Virus record (IMG/VR): IMGVR_UViG_3300020185_000092
Location: 1-43,872 of that record
From: a virus
Reading direction: 5' to 3' (one strand)
DNA: 43,872 bases
Each line of letters begins with the position of its first letter. The first letter of the stretch is position 1. The notes under the pieces were generated by a model. The model was not told where the DNA came from. It saw only the letters and a program-made list of their open reading frames with translations, and made no database searches. The position numbers and the translations under genes were made by a program. Positions 9,501 to 14,866 of this stretch are shown here, piece after piece.

Positions 9501-9698
9501 TGATGCAACCTCAAAATACTCAGGTGATAACTGTGTCTTTGTATGAGCTAAATCTCCCGTGTGTACGATGTAATCTGGGCTTTCCTGCTTTAATGAGTCA
9601 TAAATTTCCTTGAATACATGTCTGTACTCTTCATGAAATTTGAGATTACGTATGTGAGTATCGCTGATATGGCAAATTCTCTTTAATGTGTTTTTCAT
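6564..9698 (-). CDS. Single-chain Mre11-Rad50 (SbcD-SbcC) recombination nuclease
   Basis: A 1044-aa protein joining both subunits of the T4 gp47/gp46 complex. N-terminal calcineurin-like phosphoesterase motifs are SDTH (12-15), GDLAH (48-52), GNHDG (83-87), LYHGAI (151-156) and GDIH (186-189). From about residue 365 an SMC-like ATPase follows: Walker A GKNYSGKSS (396-404), a Q-loop-like region, a long coiled coil with zinc hook CSFC (717-720), signature MGSGAEK (954-960), Walker B FFILDEPATALDAD (982-995) and H-loop LLITHLEN (1015-1022). The family resects DNA ends for recombination and recombination-dependent replication. No stop or frameshift separates the halves. ATG 9698 has GGAG close upstream. 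All catalytic motifs appear intact. Confidence 0.95.
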   Translation of the reverse strand: MKNTLKRICHISDTHIRNLKFHEEYRHVFKEIYDSLKQESPDYIVHTGDLAHTKTQLSPEYFEVASNFLKSLADIAPTILILGNHDGNLKNSNRQDAITPIIEALSHPNIKLLKESQEYTPEEGLTFNVLSVFDRDNWKKPTNPESINIALYHGAIVGSLVATGFSLDHGEDDISIFRDFDYAMLGDIHRTQHLDEAKRIWYSGSTVQQNHGEYRLKGYLMWNIQSKDKHSVTKRLFQSPRPFITVNVTEDGKLPNVDVPRNARLRLICEQNIPRARLIRLQDYAQAKWSPLSVSVVNKSLKSSPENSLTRPGSIRDKAVFEKHMEAFLESKKASKEVSERAMEIARSYHQVHLGLDTSRNVTWKLKSMTWDYLFNYGKGNSIDFTKLNGLVGIFGKNYSGKSSIIDSALFGLFNTTSKGERKNVHVINQNQESAKCNIEFEIGDDTYTIARNIERTKASAKTDLDFSLMSLGITPESKNGTTRNETDAKIQSTIGTYADFTMTSLSTQHNSMGFINEGSTKRKSILAKFLDLEIFEEMNKSVKKESAEMRGRIKHLNSIEWEKKLKRSESEMVEIESEIVSKQAETVKHNARLDVLKEERDIINSQVMAASKRDIDIDDLRRCRLKTQGCLKKALQDKSDMDRSIIEKDILFASLSDKEETCKSLSLNAELKLKELEKVKKELLAAKESLRRLKNIESHLQKDIDTLHDHKYDPECSFCSDNKFVKSAEAAKVEIVSVRSEIEITSSRYAEIQASILEFGEGYLLKEVKEYDSLCDSKNRLKRDLQTLSAKSESLGSKILLYQHRIPKFDEDISYYEENLDAYENISSLNRDLFAINKTILLKEKACDKCNKALLELMSEKGSTRRTISDSREGILKVKEAECDYIAYDLFAQATHTNGISYGIIKSMLSIINSEISSILSSIVDFEIMIADDGDSLEIYLKHPKFDPRPLSMGSGAEKTLASMAIRLALISVSSLPKSDFFILDEPATALDADHMDGFVRLLQMVKSHFKTVLLITHLENLKDVVDTSIDIGKIDGYAKISI

Positions 9699-9724
9699 TA
9701 TTTCTCCGTTTTTAATTAATAAGT

Positions 9725-10009
9725 TTAATCGTTGTTCAGTCCGATATATTCTTTATCCCATACATCATAGAATACTGGACCTCCTCTCATCTGTGCTAAA
9801 GGTAGAATGTTGTAATCGAACCATTCAATAGATTCTAACGAGTTCCACTTGTGAGCCCGAGAAAGACAGTCAAGAAGTTCGGAAACATTGTATACTAATC
9901 TACCCTCAGTCGATAGAAACTCTTTTATAGCACTATCGAAATCTTCTTCTGGTTCTAAGAATATGAACTCATATCCTTCTTTCTCTGCTTCTTCTATTAT
10001 ATTGTTCAC
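9725..10009 (-). CDS. Small acidic protein of unknown function (94 aa)
   Basis: Starts at GTG 10009 with a strong AAAGGAG seven bases upstream, which decides the start. The protein is acidic (EEAEKEGYEFIFLEPEEDFD at its N-terminus) and rich in aromatic residues near its end (WFDYNILP, FYDVWDKEYIG). No membrane segment, cysteine cluster or known motif was seen. It is the first gene of a unit with the Mre11-Rad50 fusion (26 bp downstream) and is preceded by a sigma70-like promoter. It is probably an early protein. Confidence 0.8.
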   Translation of the reverse strand: MNNIIEEAEKEGYEFIFLEPEEDFDSAIKEFLSTEGRLVYNVSELLDCLSRAHKWNSLESIEWFDYNILPLAQMRGGPVFYDVWDKEYIGLNND

Positions 10010-10031
10010 CTATCATCTCCTTTAATGACAT

Positions 10032-10065
10032 AAAAGCCAAACACGCAAAAGAATGTTCGGCTCTT
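10032..10065 (-). other. Hairpin between promoter and first gene; terminator or 5'-leader structure
   Basis: Arms 10055-10065 and 10032-10042 pair over 11 positions with two G-U pairs (AAGAGCCGAAC against GTTTGGCTTTT, minus strand), loop about 12 nt, then only four T. It follows the adhesin gene ending at 10128, so it could terminate that transcript. It also lies just downstream of the predicted -10 at 10075-10080, so it would sit at the 5' end of the 10009 transcript as a stabilising or attenuating hairpin. Confidence 0.55.
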
Positions 10066-10074
10066 GTTATTATT

Positions 10075-10103
10075 AACTTAACACTATTCGATATACTTGT
10101 CAA
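10075..10103 (-). promoter_or_regulatory. Sigma70-like promoter for the acidic protein and Mre11-Rad50 unit
   Basis: Minus strand: -35 TTGACA (10098-10103), 17 bp, -10 TAAGTT (10075-10080) preceded by TGT (extended -10). The -10 is the weakest of the six similar promoters in the window, but -35 and spacing are ideal. Confidence 0.6.
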
Positions 10104-10127
10104 GTAAAGATGATTGTTTTAAATAAA

Positions 10128-10934
10128 CTATTCGACGTATTGTATTCTAAGAGACTTTGTCGCACCAGACTTATTTGTTATGACGATTGTTTTTGTTCCT
10201 GCACCAGCAGGAGTCACTTTGGAATAGGTTGTAGCCGGGTCAGGAGATTGAATTACGTATTCATCAGAAGCAGTACTCTCAGCCTCAATAAATTCTAATT
10301 GTGAGACTTGGCTATTTGTTCCAGAACTGTTTAGCGTGATGTATAGCCTATAGCAGGTATAAGAAGTGCCATTATTAACAGTAAAATACTTTTTGCCTTC
10401 TTGATCCCAAACTATATTAGTCCAAGTTCCCAACGTAACAAATGAGGAAAAATTAGAACTATTTGAGGCGTGCAATTCAAAATTCTTTGGCCCTAAATAA
10501 GTTGACGGTGCGCTAAATCTCGTATTTATTGCAAATTTGTTAATACATATTGATCCAACTCCACCATTTGCAGAGAAATCATAGCCTATCCACTGAGGCA
10601 CGCCGCCATTTGAAGCCCATCCGAGCTCACCGACAAATTGATCGTTAAATGGTGCGCCAGCAACAGAAGCGGCATTTCTTGACGATTGCAATATATCACC
10701 ACTCGGAGTAGTATCACCTGTCATGTCGGGCGTTGAGTCGGTTGTGCTAGTGTTTGTTGATCCGTCTGCTATCGGAGTGCCTGCTGGAATCAAAAACGAA
10801 ACAGAGGTTACGCCAAGTGCTGATATATTAACTGATGCATCATTTGCTATACCAGCTGAGTCTGCACTTGTTAAGGTTAAACCACCGCCACCAACGGCGG
10901 AACAAGGTAAGAAAAATCCATCATTAAATCCCAT
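10128..10934 (-). CDS. Putative receptor-binding/adhesin protein with F5/8 type C (discoidin)-like domain
   Basis: A 268-aa protein starting MGFNDGFF at ATG 10934. The longer open frame (to 10976) is rejected because ATG 10934 overlaps the stop of the leader ORF as TAATG, exactly as in the two neighbouring cassettes. The N-terminal part is Ser/Thr/Gly-rich. Residues about 80-215 resemble the jelly-roll discoidin/F5-8C fold: SVAGAPFNDQFVGELGW, VPQWIGYDFS, INKFAINTR, PKNFELHASNSSNFSSF, YRLYITLN, VSQLEFIE. This fold usually binds glycans. A short beta-rich tail follows. The location after a tail-fibre gene cluster supports host-surface binding. Domain recognition is by pattern only. Confidence 0.82.
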   Translation of the reverse strand: MGFNDGFFLPCSAVGGGGLTLTSADSAGIANDASVNISALGVTSVSFLIPAGTPIADGSTNTSTTDSTPDMTGDTTPSGDILQSSRNAASVAGAPFNDQFVGELGWASNGGVPQWIGYDFSANGGVGSICINKFAINTRFSAPSTYLGPKNFELHASNSSNFSSFVTLGTWTNIVWDQEGKKYFTVNNGTSYTCYRLYITLNSSGTNSQVSQLEFIEAESTASDEYVIQSPDPATTYSKVTPAGAGTKTIVITNKSGATKSLRIQYVE

Positions 10935-11071
10935 TATATTACTCCCAATAATCCAGTGTAAGATTCGCTGCGACATACCAACAACAGTCTAGAAAGTATG
11001 TACTGGTAAGTGTAGGATTGATATTTACCAACATGATATAAACCATGAGTATAATTTAAATTATCAGACAT
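10934..11071 (-). CDS. Leader ORF A: 45-aa internally deleted paralogue of the 128-aa cassette protein
   Basis: Starts at ATG 11071 after a GAGG Shine-Dalgarno site and ends at TAA overlapping the next start (TAATG). The N-terminus MSDNLNYTHGLYHVGKYQ matches MSANLNYTHGLGHVGSYQ of the 128-aa gene at 16504-16890. The C-terminus YTGLLGVI aligns with its end, WSGSAGVG. About 80 residues of the middle are absent. DNA upstream and over the first codons is nearly identical to the full copy. It may persist because it couples translation to the adhesin gene. Whether the peptide has a function is unknown. Confidence 0.7.
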   Translation of the reverse strand: MSDNLNYTHGLYHVGKYQSYTYQYILSRLLLVCRSESYTGLLGVI

Positions 11072-11098
11072 TTTTTATCCTCACAAATGTATTTTATA

Positions 11099-11106
11099 AT
11101 AAATAG
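11099..11106 (-). promoter_or_regulatory. Late promoter-like box of cassette A
   Basis: Minus strand CTATTTAT in the context ACTATTTATTATAAAA, 27 bp upstream of leader ORF A and preceded by the conserved GTTCAGAATGATTA. The same arrangement occurs at 14767-14774 and 16917-16924. The position just downstream of a strong terminator fits a promoter, although the box differs from the T4 late consensus TATAAATA. Confidence 0.5.
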
Positions 11107-11136
11107 TGGTATATAATCATTCTGAACTAATACTAC

Positions 11137-11170
11137 AAAAACAACCAATATGCTAGTACTGGTTGTTTTT
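11137..11170 (-). terminator. Bidirectional rho-independent terminator
   Basis: A perfect 11-bp inverted repeat (AAAAACAACCA / TGGTTGTTTTT, arms 11137-11147 and 11160-11170, 12-nt loop) gives a stem ending in T5 on either strand. It lies 61 bp after the gene that ends at 11232. Its 3' arm is homologous to the terminator at 16962-16985. Confidence 0.8.
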
Positions 11171-11231
11171 ATAATATATATAGAATAAATTCCTTCGATA
11201 TTTTTAGATTAGTAAAGTGGATGTTTCTTGA

Positions 11232-12134
11232 TTATCCTGGATAATTTCCTAGGATGTACCATTGATCAGATCCACAAACAATTGTTAAGGACGCCTTATT
11301 AGTGTTTACTAGTTTGTCGCCAGCGTCGTCAATGTCTTCAGATCCATATGGATTGATCTCAATATTGTTACTACTGGCGTTTGAGGACGCGTCTTTGATT
11401 ATTAATATTCTTCCGAGATGGTTTGCTTTTGCAGGTAGATCTATTCTCCTAGGAGAACCTGTCCCTGCAACGGCTATGATATAATCATCATCAGCGACAG
11501 TATATGGGAAACTAGAGACTTCCCTGATCATGACTCTCTGAGCAGAGCCTTGAAGAGTTGTTCCATTTAAGATCACATTACCATCGAACACTGCATCATT
11601 GTTGCCGTCTGTTGTACCCGACACATAGAATGCGATGCTACTATCTAAACTTAATGCGCGATCAGTCACACTAGTTAGGCCTTTTGTGAACTTGGCTGTT
11701 CCGTCATCCATGATGCTGAACGGGTAAGTAAAGTCTCCGCTAGATTCTGCGCTATTGATAAAAAAGTCTCCGCCTCTTCCGGGCGATATAAAGATATACT
11801 CCTCAGAGTTATAGCCCAACCTAGCATCTTGAGATGAAGCTGCAGCTCCTTCTTGAAAAGAAATGAAATTTAAAGCAGTATTACCTTTGTTCGTGAACCT
11901 AATACCTTCTTGGTTTCCCGGTGTTAATTGAATACCACCAGAAACAAACAAGCTTGCATTCGTTGGAGAGTCTGGTATGTAGACTCCGTTGTTGTTAACT
12001 TGGAGACGTACAGCACCACCAGTTTGTAGATCAATCTGATCCTCATCAAAATCAATTAGCGTATTTCTTTGGGCGTCATCTTCAAATTCGATATCCCCGA
12101 AACTACGCTTTCCCTTCGACATTTTATAAGCCAC
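11232..12134 (-). CDS. Tail-fibre/adhesin-like structural protein (300 aa)
   Basis: Starts at GTG 12134 with GGGAG about seven bases upstream, giving MAYKMSKG. MAYK is also the start of the next upstream gene (12238-14139). The middle is beta-rich and repetitive in character (LQVNNNGVYIPD, SLFVSGGIQLTPG, FSIMDDGTAKFTKG), typical of phage fibre shafts. The last 95 residues (YTVADDDYIIAVAGTGS..RRIDLPA..ILIIKDASSNASSNNIEI..QWYILGNY) form a domain shared with the C-termini of the 12238 and 14240 genes. That domain is probably the fibre tip. A terminator follows and a T-rich promoter-like region precedes it, so it is a separate transcription unit. Confidence 0.85.
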   Translation of the reverse strand: MAYKMSKGKRSFGDIEFEDDAQRNTLIDFDEDQIDLQTGGAVRLQVNNNGVYIPDSPTNASLFVSGGIQLTPGNQEGIRFTNKGNTALNFISFQEGAAASSQDARLGYNSEEYIFISPGRGGDFFINSAESSGDFTYPFSIMDDGTAKFTKGLTSVTDRALSLDSSIAFYVSGTTDGNNDAVFDGNVILNGTTLQGSAQRVMIREVSSFPYTVADDDYIIAVAGTGSPRRIDLPAKANHLGRILIIKDASSNASSNNIEINPYGSEDIDDAGDKLVNTNKASLTIVCGSDQWYILGNYPG

Positions 12135-12152
12135 ACTCTTCTCCCTTTAAAC

Positions 12153-12160
12153 ATAAATAG
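12153..12160 (-). promoter_or_regulatory. Late promoter-like box before the 300-aa fibre gene
   Basis: Minus strand CTATTTAT (then GTTTAAAGGGAG) 18 bp upstream of the GTG start, directly after the strong terminator of the preceding gene. It is the same octamer as before the adhesin leaders. Confidence 0.45.
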
Positions 12161-12167
12161 ACTATAA

Positions 12168-12201
12168 ATAAAAAAAAGGGCTGAGCTTTCGCCCAACCCT
12201 T
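12168..12201 (-). terminator. Strong rho-independent terminator after the repeat-fibre gene
   Basis: Arms 12191-12201 and 12176-12186 pair over 11 positions (AAGGGTTGGGC with GCTCAGCCCTT, two G-U pairs), with a GAAA tetraloop and at least eight T after the stem on the minus strand. Located 37 bp beyond the stop of the 633-aa gene. Confidence 0.9.
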
Positions 12202-12237
12202 CCAAGAAAAAATATCTTGTAATGTAATAAATGAATA

Positions 12238-14139
12238 TTACATTGCGAACCAATCAGTACCGTTAGAAACACAAGATACTGCTGCACCTTGGGTTTGTAA
12301 TGCTAAGATCTGATCAACAGCAAATTCAAGCTTCTCAGATGAAGCAGGAGCGACTTCACAGTCATTACCACTAACATCGATTCTTTTGAACTTAAAGATC
12401 TTACCAGAATTTACTCCACCGGCTGCTGGGAGAGTCATTCTTACATTACCAGACGAAGCATCAATAAGGATCGTTCTGAAAACATCACTGCTTTGGATGG
12501 TTAGAGTATCAGTACTAGTCCTTGTTACAACTACATCACGTACTGTAACGCCAGTCAAGCCAGCACCACCACCAACAAATTCAGTAGCAGCTAAAGAACC
12601 AGCAGCTGAATCGAAAGTTAAGTTAGTACCTGTTTTTGCTTGTTGATCACCAGTAGCAGCATTGAAGAAAGCTACATTACAAGATGTATCAACAGACTCA
12701 TCAGCAACAGCTATTAATTGAGGAACGATGTCCACTGAGGCATCAAAAGCAACACCACCGATGTTTCTAGCGTTAACAAGAGTTCCGTTCAAGTCACCGA
12801 TGAAAGACGAAGCCTTCAAAGGAACCGAAGAAGCCAAGTTAGCAGCACTATCAGCCATCATAAATGTTACTGGAGTTCCAGTAGTACCAATAGTCAAACC
12901 ATTTCCATCAGCAGCAGTTGCTCCTTTGGCCATAGTAATGTTAGCGTCTTCAACAGAAAGTTCAGAAACATTAAGAGTTGTAGTTACACCATTAACAGTA
13001 AGATCTCCAGAAACAATCATGTCGCCAGAGAAAGTTCTGTTTCCACCGATTGTAGCTTTAAGATCCAATCCACCAGATTCAAGAATCAAAGATGTATTAA
13101 GTGCATCGTTATTCAATTTAAGAGATAGTTGACTACCGTCAAGTTGAGTACCTTTTGCAAAATTAACAGTATTAGCATTAAGCATTGAACCTTGAACTTT
13201 ACCTGCTTGAATTGCAATCACACCAGCATTAGAGATATTAGCATCTCCGGAAGGAGCAACTGCTACTGGACGATTAGAAGCATTACCCATTAGGAATCTT
13301 CCATCAGCAACATTAGCCATTTTATCAAGAGTTACATTACCATCACGAATCTTAGCTGTTTCAACTGCGTCGTTAGCTAGAGCAGCTGTTTCAACTGAAC
13401 CAAGAGCATAATGTTCTGCATCAATAGAGCCAGCAGCATAATGTTCTGAATTAACAGCATCATCAGCAATTTTAGTTCCATCAACTGAATCAGCAGCTAA
13501 TTTAGCTAAAGTAATTTGAGCATTACCAACGTGAGCAGTTAAGATCGATTGATTTACATATTGATCAGAGCCAACTGAGTCAACACTCATGTGAGCAAGA
13601 TCAACTGCACCAGCAATGAGCTGAGCACTATCGACAGAGTTTGCACTCATGTGAGCAAGATCAACTGCACCAGCAATGAGCTGAGCACTATCGACTGAGT
13701 TTGTAGCCATCTTAGCTAAAGTAATTTGAGCATCAGCAATGTGCTCTGTATCGATTGAAAGTCCAGCATAATGTTCTGAATCAATTGCATTATCAGCAAT
13801 TTTATCTCCATCAACTGAATCTGCAGCCATTTTATCTAGAGTAATTTGAGCATCAGCAATGTGCTCTGTATCAATAGATCCAGCAGCATAATGTTCTGAA
13901 TCAATTGCATTATCAGCAATTTTATCTCCATCAACTGCATCAGCAGCAAGACGAGCGTTGTTAATTCCACCGTCTTCAATCTTTGCACCCGGTAGTTGTC
14001 CAGAATTCATTTCTGCAACGATTGAATCAACAGTTGCTTGAGTTACGTCAGCAAAATCTGCATCCGAACCTTTAATTTGTCCTGTGGACTCGACAGCTCC
14101 GCCGAGTTTCGCGGAACCTATTTGAAATTTGTAAGCCAT
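12238..14139 (-). CDS. Repeat-rich tail fibre protein (633 aa)
   Basis: Starts MAYKFQIGSAKLGG at ATG 14139 with AGGAGG upstream. Residues about 45-275 are degenerate 10-residue units in 20-aa and 40-aa periods, such as DSVDGDKIADNAIDSEHYA and GSIDTEHIADAQITLDKMA, a pattern known from phage fibre shafts that form trimeric beta or mixed coils. The middle contains structural beta segments (TFSGDMIVSGDLTVNGVTT, a recurrent phage fibre motif). The C-terminal 100 residues (DTLTIQSSDVFRTILIDASS..RMTLPAAGG..IFKFKRIDVSGNDCEV..CVSNGTDWFAM) are a tip domain shared with two neighbouring genes. A strong terminator follows. Attachment role inferred from these features. Confidence 0.88.
   Translation of the reverse strand: MAYKFQIGSAKLGGAVESTGQIKGSDADFADVTQATVDSIVAEMNSGQLPGAKIEDGGINNARLAADAVDGDKIADNAIDSEHYAAGSIDTEHIADAQITLDKMAADSVDGDKIADNAIDSEHYAGLSIDTEHIADAQITLAKMATNSVDSAQLIAGAVDLAHMSANSVDSAQLIAGAVDLAHMSVDSVGSDQYVNQSILTAHVGNAQITLAKLAADSVDGTKIADDAVNSEHYAAGSIDAEHYALGSVETAALANDAVETAKIRDGNVTLDKMANVADGRFLMGNASNRPVAVAPSGDANISNAGVIAIQAGKVQGSMLNANTVNFAKGTQLDGSQLSLKLNNDALNTSLILESGGLDLKATIGGNRTFSGDMIVSGDLTVNGVTTTLNVSELSVEDANITMAKGATAADGNGLTIGTTGTPVTFMMADSAANLASSVPLKASSFIGDLNGTLVNARNIGGVAFDASVDIVPQLIAVADESVDTSCNVAFFNAATGDQQAKTGTNLTFDSAAGSLAATEFVGGGAGLTGVTVRDVVVTRTSTDTLTIQSSDVFRTILIDASSGNVRMTLPAAGGVNSGKIFKFKRIDVSGNDCEVAPASSEKLEFAVDQILALQTQGAAVSCVSNGTDWFAM
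13370..13990 (-). repeat. Coding tandem repeats in the tail-fibre shaft
   Basis: Repeat units with 60-bp and 120-bp periods. Two copies at 13584-13635 and 13644-13695 are identical over 52 bp. A 120-bp period links 13711-13830 with 13831-13950, including the same stretch encoding NAIDSEHYA. Frame is preserved throughout, so copy-number change would alter shaft length without frameshift. Confidence 0.9.
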
Positions 14140-14168
14140 ATTTAAATCCTCCTAAGATTATAATATTA

Positions 14169-14176
14169 ATAAATAA
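14169..14176 (-). promoter_or_regulatory. Variant late promoter-like box before the repeat-fibre gene
   Basis: Minus strand TTATTTAT (followed by TAATATTATAATC) 29 bp upstream of ATG 14139, one mismatch to the CTATTTAT box. Spacing matches the other cassettes. Confidence 0.3.
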
Positions 14177-14239
14177 GCAATCGGAAAGTAACAATACTCC
14201 CCAATCATCTTAAGTAGTTCGCGGCTTAAGTAGAAGGAG

Positions 14240-14632
14240 TTAGTAGACGAAGAATTTGTCGATTCCGTTAGAGTATATATTGACGGCACCGAAAGGAGAT
14301 TGTAAATCTATTGACGCCGATCCTTCGATCTTATCTGGCTCTGTAGTTTTAATTGTTATATTATAATCATCTGCGTTTCCTGCTTCATCCTTAATAACAA
14401 AGCTGGCTCCGTTAACAAATGTCGAGGCTGACGGTAATCTAATGTCCAATGCTGATGAAGCAGATACGGCTAAAATCATGTCATCAACTGATGAGGTTAT
14501 TGTCGAAGTCACCGATGTTCTAGAGTAAGCTATCGAAGATCCGCTTCCAGAAGATCCTCCACCAGCACCAGGAGGCTCACTAGAGGATGAATTAGTATTA
14601 CTATAGGAAGAAAACCCAACACCAAATCCCAT
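14240..14632 (-). CDS. Short adhesin: flexible N-terminus plus shared fibre-tip domain (130 aa)
   Basis: ATG 14632 overlaps the stop of leader ORF B as TAATG. The N-terminus MGFGVGFSSYS resembles MGFNDGFFLPCS of the 10934 gene. A Ser/Gly/Pro-rich linker (SSSSEPPGAGGGSSGSGSS) covers residues 14-35. The rest is essentially one tip domain: DDMILAVSASSALDIRLPSA, FVIKDEAGNADDYNITIK, then IYSNGIDKFFVY. The same domain ends the two larger fibre genes. The short form may be an accessory tip or a decayed remnant, but the frame is intact. Confidence 0.82.
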   Translation of the reverse strand: MGFGVGFSSYSNTNSSSSEPPGAGGGSSGSGSSIAYSRTSVTSTITSSVDDMILAVSASSALDIRLPSASTFVNGASFVIKDEAGNADDYNITIKTTEPDKIEGSASIDLQSPFGAVNIYSNGIDKFFVY

Positions 14633-14739
14633 TATTCTACTCCATATGTACCAGTGTATAGTTCACGGTTATTTATAAACAATAATAACCTACAACATAC
14701 ATAGTCGCGACCATAAGTGTATTTTGATATCTCAGACAT
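14632..14739 (-). CDS. Leader ORF B: 35-aa internally deleted paralogue of the cassette protein
   Basis: Starts at ATG 14739 after GAGG and ends in a TAATG overlap with the adhesin gene. MSEISKYTYG at the N-terminus and LYTGTYGVE at the C-terminus correspond to MSANLNYTHG and WSGSAGVG of the full 128-aa gene and to leader ORF A. The middle is missing. Divergence is greater than in A, suggesting an older event. On the minus strand 14670-14677 within it reads TATAAATA, the exact T4 late-promoter box, 38 bp before the adhesin start. Confidence 0.6.
   Translation of the reverse strand: MSEISKYTYGRDYVCCRLLLFINNRELYTGTYGVE
14670..14677 (-). promoter_or_regulatory. T4-type late promoter box within leader ORF B
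   Basis: Exact TATAAATA on the coding strand, 38 bp upstream of ATG 14632. It could give the short adhesin its own late transcript. One match in A+T-rich DNA, so uncertain. Confidence 0.35.
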
Positions 14740-14766
14740 TTTTTATCCTCACAGGCTCATTTTGTA

Positions 14767-14774
14767 ATAAATAG
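14767..14774 (-). promoter_or_regulatory. Late promoter-like box of cassette B
   Basis: Minus strand ACTATTTATTACAAAA, 27 bp before leader ORF B and preceded by GTTCATAATGACTA, matching the boxes of cassettes A and C. Confidence 0.5.
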
Positions 14775-14806
14775 TGTGTAGTAGTCATTATGAACATATG
14801 ATAAAA

Positions 14807-14823
14807 AAACAGTTAGTATGTTT
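14807..14823 (-). terminator. Weak terminator-like hairpin after the 545-aa gene
   Basis: Minus strand AAACA-loop-TGTTT (5 bp) running into T7. The stem is short, but the site is 44 bp after the stop at 14867. It occupies the same place as the strong terminators in cassettes A and C. Confidence 0.4.
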
Positions 14824-14866
14824 TAATAAGCTATTCTACGTTTTCGATTCCTAAATCTATTTCTCT

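Noticed and set aside
10935-10976. Upstream start (14 extra codons) for the discoidin-like adhesin
   Set aside because: It falls inside leader ORF A. The TAATG overlap at 10932-10936 matches the arrangement in cassette B.
13370-13990. CRISPR-like direct repeats
   Set aside because: Repeats are in-frame coding units of a fibre shaft with no spacer structure.
14209-14230. CTTAAG...CTTAAG inverted repeat after the 130-aa adhesin as a terminator
   Set aside because: The stem would be only about 6 bp and there is no T-tract.
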